A DNA stretch of 64,000 nucleotides, from assembly GCA_030442035.1 (NCBI GenBank), contig JAUJEA010000003.1:434001-498000 (forward strand), written 5' to 3'. The first letter of the stretch is position 1. Every line of letters begins with the position of its first letter. Positions 54,226-62,521 of this stretch are shown here, in pieces. The position numbers and the translations under genes were made by a program. This DNA comes from Splendidivirga corallicola. GTDB lineage: Bacteria > Bacteroidota > Bacteroidia > Cytophagales > Cyclobacteriaceae. The notes below the pieces were generated by a model that saw nothing but the letters and a program-made list of their open reading frames with translations, did no database searches and had not been told where the DNA came from.

Positions 54226-56625
54226 ATGAAAACAGAAAACCAACAACAAGGCTCAAGAGCCAGAAGATTTGTTCTGGGTTGGGCCGATTGGGTAATTCGG
54301 TGGCGATGGTTTGTACTTTTGGGTACCATACTAGTTGCCATGTTCGTGGCAAGCGGTGGTATGCCACAGTTCAACTCCGACTACCATGTATTCTTTAGTG
54401 ATGAAAACCCTCAGTTGCAGGCTTATGATGCTTTGCAAAACAAGTACACCAAAGATGACAATGTATTCATTGTTATTGAGCCCAAAGACGGTAATGTATT
54501 TACCAGGGAAACACTGCATGCTTTGGAACAACTTACAACGGAATCATGGCAAACGCCTTACTCTTCAAGGGTTGATGGAATAACCAATTTTCAGCACACG
54601 CGAGCTGAGGGAGATGACCTTTATGTAGAAGATCTGGTCCAGGGAGCCATTGATAAATCAGATACTGAAATTAGCAGAATCAGAGAAATTACCATTAATG
54701 AACCGCTCCTGAAGAACAGACTCATTAATGAAGATGGTAGTGTGACAGCCATAAACATTACTGTGAAAATGCCTGGAGAAAACATCGAGGAAGGGAATGA
54801 GATCATTGCTCATGTACGTAAGATGACTGAAGCATTCGAAGCAAATCATCCGGGTCTAAAAACACATTTGTCAGGCATGATCATGCTTTCAGGAGCTTTT
54901 TATGAATCTTCACAAAAAGACATGGGCACATTGGTTCCCTTAATGTTCCTGATCGTGATCCTGACAATTCTTATTACCACCAGAACCATTAGTGGAACTG
55001 TCAGTACCTTGCTTGTTATTATTATGTCTATCATGGCTGGGATTGGTTTTGCAGGCTGGGCAGGAATTCAGATGACCCCGCCATCGGCCTCCGCCATGAC
55101 TATGATACTCACGCTAGCGGTTGCGGATAGTATTCATATCCTCATTACACTTGTGCAGCATATGCGGGCCGGACACTCGAAGCGAGAAGCAATTCGAGAA
55201 AGTATTCGTGTTAATTTCATGCCTGTCATGATTACAAGTCTAACAACTGTTATAGGTTTTCTCACGATGAATTTCAGTGATTCGCCCCCTTTCCATGACC
55301 TTGGCAATATCACAGCAGTGGGTATGACTGCCGCTTTCATTTTCTCAGTATCAACCTTGCCAGCACTTATGGCCATTTTGCCTGTTAAGGTAAAAGTTAA
55401 AACTACCGATACCGAAACCAAGAGCCCGATCATGAGAAGGATAGCTGAGTTTGTTATCGCTCATAACAAAAAACTACTTTGGCTCTCTTCTGCCACGATC
55501 ATTGGTGTTTCAGCATTGGTTGTTAACAATGAATTGGATGATCAGTTTGTAGGCTACTTTGATGAAAGCATAAAATTCAGAAGAGATACCGATTTTATTA
55601 GTGAGAATCTCAGCGGTATATATAATGTTGAATTTTCATTGGGTTCCGGTGAAAGCGGAGGTATTAATAATCCGGAGTATCTCAAAACATTACAGGAATT
55701 TGAAGACTGGTTATATGAGCAGGACGAAGTAATCCACGTCAATACTTTTGCGGAAGTTGCCAGAAGGATCAACAAATCAATGCATGGGGACAGTCTTGCC
55801 TATTATGCCGTTCCAGGAAATCGGGAGGAAGCAGCACAGTTTTTACTGCTTTATGAAATGTCACTTCCATTCGGTCTTGACTTAAATAATCAGGTGAATG
55901 TCGACAAGTCTGAAACCCGGTTTACAATTACACTCGAGAACATCTCCAGTACTTCTTTGATTGAATTCAGTGAAAGAGCTGAGAGTTGGTTAAAAGAAAA
56001 TGCTCCCGAAACCATGTTTGCCAACGGGACCAGCACTACCGTGATGTTTTCACACTTATCACAAAGGCAGATCTTTAGCATGATGTCAGGAACCGCTCTG
56101 GCCATTGGCCTGATATCCATTATTTTGATTATCGCACTCAGAAGTTTTAAGTATGGATTGTTAAGCCTGATACCAAACATAGCACCGGTGGCTGTTGGCT
56201 TCGGGGTCTGGGGAGTAACCTCAGGAGTGATCAATTCTGGAATTGCCATCGTTTTTGGAATGACATTGGGAATCATCGTTGATGACACGGTCCATTTTCT
56301 ATCAAAATACCTTCGTGCAAGAAGAGAGCATGGTAGTGATTCCGAGGACGCTGTTCGTTATGCTTTTGATACGGTCGGAAGAGCACTCTTTGTTACCACC
56401 ATTGTGTTGGTTTCCGGTTTTATCGTAATGGCACAATCTTCTTTTGGACTCAATTCAGGAATGGCAAAAGTAACAGCGTTGATCATTGTACTTGCCCTTG
56501 TTATTGATTTCTTGATGCTACCGGCCTTATTGATCAATATAAGTGGTAAAGAGAAAAAGCAACCTCAGGTAAGCACAGGTGAACTGGCTATGGCAAAGGC
56601 ATCATATTCAAGTACAAATAACTAA
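54226..56625 (+). CDS. RND/MMPL family exporter
   Basis: A 799-residue inner-membrane transporter of the hydrophobe/amphiphile (MMPL-type) RND group. Two repeats each have one N-terminal helix, a periplasmic loop and about five helices. The sterol-sensing-like segments include TMILTLAVADSIHILITLVQHMRAGHSKREAIRES and IVFGMTLGIIVDDTVHFLSKYLRARREHGSDSEDAV, with the conserved aspartates of the proton path. It is followed by a lipoprotein-sorting-like protein (51 bases) and an outer-membrane protein, so it likely exports lipids or a lipid-like compound across the envelope. No membrane-fusion protein is present. Confidence 0.9.
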   Translation: MKTENQQQGSRARRFVLGWADWVIRWRWFVLLGTILVAMFVASGGMPQFNSDYHVFFSDENPQLQAYDALQNKYTKDDNVFIVIEPKDGNVFTRETLHALEQLTTESWQTPYSSRVDGITNFQHTRAEGDDLYVEDLVQGAIDKSDTEISRIREITINEPLLKNRLINEDGSVTAINITVKMPGENIEEGNEIIAHVRKMTEAFEANHPGLKTHLSGMIMLSGAFYESSQKDMGTLVPLMFLIVILTILITTRTISGTVSTLLVIIMSIMAGIGFAGWAGIQMTPPSASAMTMILTLAVADSIHILITLVQHMRAGHSKREAIRESIRVNFMPVMITSLTTVIGFLTMNFSDSPPFHDLGNITAVGMTAAFIFSVSTLPALMAILPVKVKVKTTDTETKSPIMRRIAEFVIAHNKKLLWLSSATIIGVSALVVNNELDDQFVGYFDESIKFRRDTDFISENLSGIYNVEFSLGSGESGGINNPEYLKTLQEFEDWLYEQDEVIHVNTFAEVARRINKSMHGDSLAYYAVPGNREEAAQFLLLYEMSLPFGLDLNNQVNVDKSETRFTITLENISSTSLIEFSERAESWLKENAPETMFANGTSTTVMFSHLSQRQIFSMMSGTALAIGLISIILIIALRSFKYGLLSLIPNIAPVAVGFGVWGVTSGVINSGIAIVFGMTLGIIVDDTVHFLSKYLRARREHGSDSEDAVRYAFDTVGRALFVTTIVLVSGFIVMAQSSFGLNSGMAKVTALIIVLALVIDFLMLPALLINISGKEKKQPQVSTGELAMAKASYSSTNN

Positions 56626-56676
56626 CAGATTTAGAAATATGTAAGGAAAATCTCCTTACCCAAAAATATCAAACAA

Positions 56677-57459
56677 ATGAAAAGAATAGCATATTTAGCA
56701 ATAACTCTATTTAGCTCAGCAGCCATTTCAATGGCTCAGAGTCCTGAGCAAAAAGGATTGGACATCGCTCAAAAGGCAGATGAAGTTGATCATGGATTTG
56801 AAAGCTCAAGTTCTACGCTAACCATGATCCTTAAAAACAAGCATGGTCAGGAAAGTACAAGGAAGTTGAGTAATCAAACATTGGAACTTGTAGAAGATGG
56901 TGATAAGTCGATGATTGTTTTTAATAGCCCCCGAGATGTTAAAGGAACCGCAACGTTGACGTACACTCATAAAGAGGGGGCTGATGATCAATGGTTATAT
57001 CTTCCCGCTCTAAAAAGGGTTAAAAGAATCTCTTCCAATAATAAATCCGGACCTTTCATGGGTAGTGAATTTGCCTATGAAGACTTGTCCTCTCAGGAAG
57101 TTGAGAAATACACTTATAAATTTTTGAAAGAAGAATCTCTGAATGGCGAAGCATGTTATGCTGTTGAGCGAGATCCTGTTGATCCGAACTCAGGATATTC
57201 AAGACAGATAGCATGGTACAATAAAGGCAACTACCGCATTGAGAAGATCGAATATTATGATCGAAAAAATGCTTTGCTTAAAACACTGACCTTTAAGAAT
57301 TACCAGCAGTATTTAAACAAGCACTGGAGAGCCGGGGAAATGGTTATGGTAAATCATCAGTCGAACAAAGAAACAACATTGATATTCGATGATTATCAAT
57401 TCAAACTTGGGCTAACTGACAATGATTTCACTCAAAACAGTTTGAAAAGGAGTAGGTAG
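56677..57459 (+). CDS. outer membrane lipoprotein-sorting protein (LolA-like)
   Basis: A 260-residue periplasmic protein. Signal peptide 1-20 (ending ISMAQ), then the family's pattern: KADEVDHGFESSSSTLTMIL, DVKGTATLTYTHK, DDQWLYLPALKRVKRISSNNKSGPFMGSEFAYEDLS and the C-terminal FDDYQFKLGLTDNDFT. It adopts a LolA-type open-barrel fold in homologues and carries lipophilic cargo. It lies between the RND exporter and an outer-membrane protein and likely shuttles the RND substrate through the periplasm. Confidence 0.88.
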   Translation: MKRIAYLAITLFSSAAISMAQSPEQKGLDIAQKADEVDHGFESSSSTLTMILKNKHGQESTRKLSNQTLELVEDGDKSMIVFNSPRDVKGTATLTYTHKEGADDQWLYLPALKRVKRISSNNKSGPFMGSEFAYEDLSSQEVEKYTYKFLKEESLNGEACYAVERDPVDPNSGYSRQIAWYNKGNYRIEKIEYYDRKNALLKTLTFKNYQQYLNKHWRAGEMVMVNHQSNKETTLIFDDYQFKLGLTDNDFTQNSLKRSR

Positions 57460-57477
57460 ATAATTCGAGTGAAAATC

Positions 57478-58686
57478 ATGAAAATGCATAGCTCTTTATA
57501 TAAGCGATGGCGGAGCCTGGGCTTCGCCGTCCTTTTGTCCTTCACAGCAGTATCTCTGGTTCAAGGTCAGGATGTTTATAAGGAGTTCAATACGGAAGTA
57601 GCCGGTGAATACCGCTATTTTTTCAACAGTGGAAATTATCCTAATCAACATCAAAACTACTTTTCTATAAAAATAGAACCTGAGTTGCTCCTGGAATGGG
57701 ATGATGGAAGACAACAGCTTAACTTCACAGGTTTCCTTAGATTGGATCGCGATGACAGGAGAACCCATGCTGACATTCGGGAACTCTATTGGCTGATTGC
57801 CAGGAACAATTGGGAATTGAGTGTTGGTTTGAAAAAAGTTTTTTGGGGAGTAACGGAATCCATTCATCTGGTGGATATCATCAACTCAACTGATATTGTC
57901 GAAAGTTTTGATGGGGAAGAAAAATTGGGACAACCCATGGTACATTTTTCCTATGTGAGTAAAATCGGTACCATCGATTTGTTTGCGCTTCCCTATACAC
58001 GAAGGCCTCAATTTCCGGGTAGCGAGGGAAGATTGAGAACACCCTTTATCATTGATGGCAGTGAAGCTGGGTTTGAGAGTGGTTCGGAAGAATATCGGCC
58101 AACCTTCGCTACCCGGTGGTCAAACAGTATCGGTGTTTTTGATATTGGGTTATCACATTTCTACGGCAATGGCCGGGAGCCATTGTTCGATGTAGCAAGT
58201 GAGTCAGTCTTTTATCCCGTAAACCATCAAACAGGGCTTGACATTCAGGCTACGACAGGTCCTTTCCTTTGGAAGTTCGAAGCTATTAGAAGGGATAACA
58301 AGTTTCAGGAAGTTTACGCGTTGGCCGGTGGTTTTGAATACACATTCAGTAATATCCGTGATTCCGGTATTGACATCGGCATATTAGGTGAATATCTATA
58401 TGATAACAGAGATGATCTGGCTATCAGTGGCATGGATAACGATTTGTTTGTAGGATCAAGGATTGCTTTTAATGATACCCAAAGTAGTCAAATATTAGCG
58501 GGGGCTATTTTTGATCTTAGTAAAAGTACACAATTATGGAGTATTGAGGCTGAACGAAGAATAGGATCCTCCTGGAAAGCATCTGTTGAAATGAGGCTGT
58601 TTGAGAAAGTGGCCCGGGAGGAATTCCTTTTATATGCTTTGAGGCAAGATAGCTTTGCTCAGTTTACCATTTCAAAATTTTTCTAA
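57478..58686 (+). CDS. outer membrane protein (DUF1302-like)
   Basis: A 402-residue predicted beta-barrel. From ATG 57478 there is a signal peptide (about 1-31, ending VQGQD), alternating strands and an aromatic last strand (FAQFTISKFF). The WGVTESIHLVDIINSTDIVE motif and its position after an RND exporter and a LolA-like protein recall DUF1302-type outer membrane proteins. A GTG at 57469 is an alternative start. It probably forms the outer-membrane end of the export route. Confidence 0.75.
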   Translation: MKMHSSLYKRWRSLGFAVLLSFTAVSLVQGQDVYKEFNTEVAGEYRYFFNSGNYPNQHQNYFSIKIEPELLLEWDDGRQQLNFTGFLRLDRDDRRTHADIRELYWLIARNNWELSVGLKKVFWGVTESIHLVDIINSTDIVESFDGEEKLGQPMVHFSYVSKIGTIDLFALPYTRRPQFPGSEGRLRTPFIIDGSEAGFESGSEEYRPTFATRWSNSIGVFDIGLSHFYGNGREPLFDVASESVFYPVNHQTGLDIQATTGPFLWKFEAIRRDNKFQEVYALAGGFEYTFSNIRDSGIDIGILGEYLYDNRDDLAISGMDNDLFVGSRIAFNDTQSSQILAGAIFDLSKSTQLWSIEAERRIGSSWKASVEMRLFEKVAREEFLLYALRQDSFAQFTISKFF

Positions 58687-58699
58687 TTAAGTCGCACCA

Positions 58700-58724
58700 G
58701 TGTTGACGAAACATCAACACTTTT
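58700..58724 (+). terminator. first terminator of export cluster
   Basis: GTGTTGA (58700-58706) and TCAACAC (58714-58720), then TTTT. Perfect 7-bp stem. Confidence 0.75.
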
Positions 58725-58732
58725 CATGGTTT

Positions 58733-58762
58733 AAGGGGTAATTTTATTGCCCCTTTTCTTTT
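58733..58762 (+). terminator. second terminator of export cluster
   Basis: AAGGGGTAA (58733-58741) and TTGCCCCTT (58747-58755) pair over nine bases with one wobble, followed by TTCTTTTC. Tandem with the previous hairpin. Confidence 0.8.
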
Positions 58763-58946
58763 CACCGATTCATTTATCCTTAAAATCTTTTTAAATGCAA
58801 AATTCCATGGATCGTTAATAATTGATAGATTGCCTGGAAAAGTTTAAAATGTGGATAGACCATAATTGAGTCTTGAGATGAGACAATGATGTATATAATC
58901 AGATTATAATGGCCTTAATCTCCGTTTCTACAAATTTTTTACACAG

Positions 58947-59660
58947 ATGAAAAATTGCATTATCATTGGTGCCAGCTCAGGTATAGGAAGGAAACTTGCA
59001 AAATTGTTCGTTCAAGATGAATATCATGTGGGTATTACGGGAAGAAGGTCCAATCTATTAGAGGAATTAAAAGATCATTGGCCGGATAATATCACCATCA
59101 ACGCATTTGATGTCACGGAGGATGACAGTATTGTCCATTTGGAAGAAATGGTAAAACTACTGGGTGATGTAGACTTGATAATCTATTCCTCGGGCAACGG
59201 CGAACCAAATGAGCCATTAGATTTTACAATTGAAAAAGAAACTATTGATCTCAATGTAACGGCCTTTACTCAAATTGCGGATTGGTCTTTTAATTATTTT
59301 AGGAAAAAGGGGAAAGGCCATTTTGTTGCTATCAGCTCCATAGCAGGAATCAGAGGAGCAAGATTTGCTCCGGCCTATAATGCTTCCAAAGCCTATCAAA
59401 TCAACTATCTTGAAGGATTAAGACAGAAGGCAAACAAACTTAAGCTACCTATTCGAATCACCGATATAAGACCAGGGTTCGTTGACACACAAATGGCTAA
59501 AGGTGATGGAAAATTCTGGGTTGCTCCCGTGGAAAAGGCTTCATTACAAATTTTTAATGCTATTAAAAAAAGGAAAAACATCGTATACATTACCAAACGG
59601 TGGAGGTTAATAGCCATATTACTTCGTATTCTTCCTGGCTGGCTTTATACCAGAATGTAG
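58947..59660 (+). CDS. SDR family oxidoreductase
   Basis: A 237-residue classical short-chain dehydrogenase. The cofactor motif is GASSGIG (8-14), the dimer-face SSGNGEPNE replaces the usual NNAG-like motif, and the active site is Ser131 (VAISSIAG), Tyr144 and Lys148 in YNASK. The end is rich in hydrophobic residues (IAILLRILPGWLYTRM), which may bind a membrane. Substrate unknown. It appears monocistronic. Confidence 0.9.
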   Translation: MKNCIIIGASSGIGRKLAKLFVQDEYHVGITGRRSNLLEELKDHWPDNITINAFDVTEDDSIVHLEEMVKLLGDVDLIIYSSGNGEPNEPLDFTIEKETIDLNVTAFTQIADWSFNYFRKKGKGHFVAISSIAGIRGARFAPAYNASKAYQINYLEGLRQKANKLKLPIRITDIRPGFVDTQMAKGDGKFWVAPVEKASLQIFNAIKKRKNIVYITKRWRLIAILLRILPGWLYTRM

Positions 59661-59779
59661 TTTCAGATCCAAGATCCTTTCTGTCATTGACTGGTAAAAT
59701 TCTCCTGAAATTTTATATTGCAATCAACAACTTAAATGGTCAGCTCCAAATGGTGTTGACCAGAAATTAAAATGACCGG

Positions 59780-60517
59780 ATGATGGATCTCTGGAACAAA
59801 ATACGAACTGAAGCCACGGGTATTTGGAAGGAACCGATGATGGCTGGAACGGTGGAAGCATTTGTTCTTGACCATGCAACTTTTGAAGATGCACTGCTGT
59901 ATCTTCTCTCATATAAGCTTCAGGATGAAAACACTTCACAGTTGGAAATCATGGAAGAACTAGAGAAAGTTGCTGGTCAATATCCCATTATTTTTAAGTA
60001 TGCATTGGAGGATCTTGAGACAAGCTTTCGGCGGGATTATGCTCAAAAAAGATATGCCGATGTACTGCTTTTTTCAAATGGCTTTGTGGCCATACAAAGT
60101 CAAAGGTTTGCTCATTGGTATTTTAATAATGGCAAAGTAGCCACAGCTAAATTCATACAAAGTAGTGTTTTGAAAAACTTTGGGATTGATATCCACCCAG
60201 GTGCCTGTCTTGGAAAAGGATTAGTATTTGATCATGGTACCGGAATAGTGATTGGTGAAACAAGTGTCATTGAAGATGGTGTATTCATGTTTCACAATGT
60301 TACTTTGGGCGGAACGGGAAAAGGTGATGGGGATCGGCATCCTAAAATTGGCAAAAATGTTTTGATCGGAGCAGGAGCTACATTGTTAGGAAATATTCAT
60401 ATTGGAGAAGGCGCTAACATTGCAGCGGGCGCAATGGTGCTGAAGGATGTACCTGAAGGAAAAACAGTGGCAGGAGTTCCGGCAAAAATAGTTGGTGAGG
60501 CTGGACAAGTTCAATAA
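59780..60517 (+). CDS. cysE: serine O-acetyltransferase
   Basis: It acetylates serine with acetyl-CoA, the first step of cysteine synthesis. The 245 residues have the SAT helical N-terminus (about 1-125, EPMMAGTVEAFVLDHATFEDALLYLLSYKL) and a left-handed beta-helix of hexapeptide repeats with the catalytic motif region DIHPGACLGKGLVFDHGTGIVIGET and VTLGGTGKGDGDRHPKIG. No cysK is adjacent. Confidence 0.93.
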   Translation: MMDLWNKIRTEATGIWKEPMMAGTVEAFVLDHATFEDALLYLLSYKLQDENTSQLEIMEELEKVAGQYPIIFKYALEDLETSFRRDYAQKRYADVLLFSNGFVAIQSQRFAHWYFNNGKVATAKFIQSSVLKNFGIDIHPGACLGKGLVFDHGTGIVIGETSVIEDGVFMFHNVTLGGTGKGDGDRHPKIGKNVLIGAGATLLGNIHIGEGANIAAGAMVLKDVPEGKTVAGVPAKIVGEAGQVQ

Positions 60518-60666
60518 GAGATGGACATTATTTTATATCGATAACATCAATCCGGCCATCAAATAAATGTATTAAAAAGTCAAACCAAATCACCATATTC
60601 TCTCGTTAACACTGGAGTCATAAATGTGATCTAAGTTTTCATTTTAAGTAAAAAATAAGGATTCCA

Positions 60667-61188
60667 ATGGAGAATAAAAGCAGTGTCATCATTTTAGGAA
60701 GTGCAAGAAGCGATGGTAATACAAGGAAAATTGTTGATAAGTTCATAGAAGAAAATCCTGGGACCACCCTTGTGGATCTAAGCACACAACAAATTGAATA
60801 CTTTGATTATGGCTTTAAAAATCTGGATGATGATTTCATTCCATTGATGGAAAAAATATTGCAACATGATCTGCTTATTTTTGCTACGCCTGTTTACTGG
60901 TACTCAATGAGTGCGGTCATGAAAACCTTTTTTGATAGAATTACAGATTTACTTTATAAAAGAAAGGAACTGGGCAGGCAGTTAAATGGTAAGTACATGA
61001 TGTCTATTAGCTGTGGCTCGGATGAGGAACTTAATGATGGTTTTTCAATTCCTTTTTCCTCTACGGCTAATTATTTAAAAATGGAATATCTTGGCCACCT
61101 GCATACCTGGCTGGAGAATGATCGAATATCAGATGAGGTTTTGAAGCGAATCCAGGGCTTTTCAAATAAATTGGTTTCAAACACATAG
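60667..61188 (+). CDS. flavodoxin-fold NAD(P)H-dependent FMN reductase
   Basis: A 173-residue flavodoxin-like protein. The FMN phosphate loop is at the start (LGSARSDGNTRKIVD), with ATPVYWYSMSAVMKTFFDR as the isoalloxazine loop. Soluble; likely a quinone or FMN reductase. The GNAT gene begins immediately after its stop codon, so the two are cotranscribed. Confidence 0.85.
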   Translation: MENKSSVIILGSARSDGNTRKIVDKFIEENPGTTLVDLSTQQIEYFDYGFKNLDDDFIPLMEKILQHDLLIFATPVYWYSMSAVMKTFFDRITDLLYKRKELGRQLNGKYMMSISCGSDEELNDGFSIPFSSTANYLKMEYLGHLHTWLENDRISDEVLKRIQGFSNKLVSNT

Positions 61189-61656
61189 ATGAATGTAGCT
61201 AATTGGGAGATTAAAAAACTTGAGTCTTCCGTTCCAATTCCCTACGATCTACTCGATCTGGCTGATCCTTCCAGAGCAATGATTGATTCCTATCTGAATG
61301 AAGGAACATGTTATATTGGTATCCTGAATAAGGAGATCATTGGAGTTTATGTGATCAAAGAAATTTCCAGTGGGATTCTGGAAATCATGAATATTGCCGT
61401 AAAAGAAAACTTCCAGGGAAAAGGTTATGGGAAAAAGCTGATTGATCATGTTATTGATCTGGCCAGGGAAAAAGGATTTAAACAATTACACATAGGTACA
61501 GGAAATTCAAGCATTGACCAGCTGGCATTTTACCAAAAATGTGGATTTGAAATCCATGCCATAGAAAAGAATTTCTTTCTGGACAATTATATTGAACCGA
61601 TCTTCGAGAACGGAATTCAATGCAAACATCTGGTTAAGCTATGCTTAAAGTTTTGA
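61189..61656 (+). CDS. GNAT family N-acetyltransferase
   Basis: A 155-residue acetyltransferase. The acetyl-CoA loop is in NIAVKENFQGKGYGKKLIDHVIDLARE (Q-x-x-G-x-G), followed by LHIGTGNSSIDQLAFYQKCGFEI, typical of the GCN5 fold. Substrate unknown. It starts with ATG directly after the reductase stop. Confidence 0.88.
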   Translation: MNVANWEIKKLESSVPIPYDLLDLADPSRAMIDSYLNEGTCYIGILNKEIIGVYVIKEISSGILEIMNIAVKENFQGKGYGKKLIDHVIDLAREKGFKQLHIGTGNSSIDQLAFYQKCGFEIHAIEKNFFLDNYIEPIFENGIQCKHLVKLCLKF

Positions 61657-61756
61657 CTACCATCAACAAGCCCTCGGAAAAATCCTGTTATTTTTCATTA
61701 TCCATAATACATTGTATTATAGCGATGTGAATAAGCAATCAACATAAACTCACGTT

Positions 61757-62362
61757 ATGACCTGGATCAAAACAATTCCTTATGAGGAGGCCGAAGGGCA
61801 ATTGAAGAAATTATATGACAAAGTGAAAGGACCAGACAACAATGTCGATAACATTCTCATGTCCCACAGTTTAAGACCTCATTCTTTGGTCGGCCATATG
61901 GCCATTTATAAAAATGTATTGCACAATAATAACAATACCATTCCCAAATGGTTTTTAGAAGCACTTGGTGTGTATGTCAGTTACCTGAATAATTGTTCTT
62001 ATTGTGTAGAACATCATTACAATGGTATGAAACGATTAGTGAATAATGATGAGAGATCTGCATTGATCAGAACCAGTATCGAAAAAGATGAGATGTCCGG
62101 TGTTTTTGATGGTAAAGAATTAGAGGCTATGAACTACGCTAAAAAGCTCACCAAAGACCCTTCCGCTTGTAGTGAAGAGGATATCAAAAAATTAAGAAGT
62201 GCAGGATTTGATGATGGTGAGATCCTGGAGATCAATCAGGTTGTGAGCTATTTCTGCTATGCCAATCGTACTGTCCTGGGCCTTGGCATTAACACCGATG
62301 GAGACATCTTAGGTCTGTCGCCCAATGATAGTAACGATCCGGATAATTGGTCTCATAGTTAG
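61757..62362 (+). CDS. AhpD-like/carboxymuconolactone decarboxylase family protein
   Basis: A 201-residue protein of the peroxidase-related AhpD-like group. The redox motif CSYCVEHH (CxxC then histidine) sits near residues 77-84, and the helical C-terminus GEILEINQVVSYFCYANRTVLGLGI is typical. Members use the cysteine pair in peroxide reduction. Single gene, probably cytoplasmic. Confidence 0.85.
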   Translation: MTWIKTIPYEEAEGQLKKLYDKVKGPDNNVDNILMSHSLRPHSLVGHMAIYKNVLHNNNNTIPKWFLEALGVYVSYLNNCSYCVEHHYNGMKRLVNNDERSALIRTSIEKDEMSGVFDGKELEAMNYAKKLTKDPSACSEEDIKKLRSAGFDDGEILEINQVVSYFCYANRTVLGLGINTDGDILGLSPNDSNDPDNWSHS

Positions 62363-62521
62363 TATTATATGTGCTAACCCACCTATGCAAAAAATTTCCG
62401 CATTTACACCGACACGGATCTATGTCAGAATCATGTGATGAAATGATCATTATCATACTTGCTATGGAACTTAAGTAAATTATATTTGCTATATAATATT
62501 TACAATTTTCTTGTTTGAACC

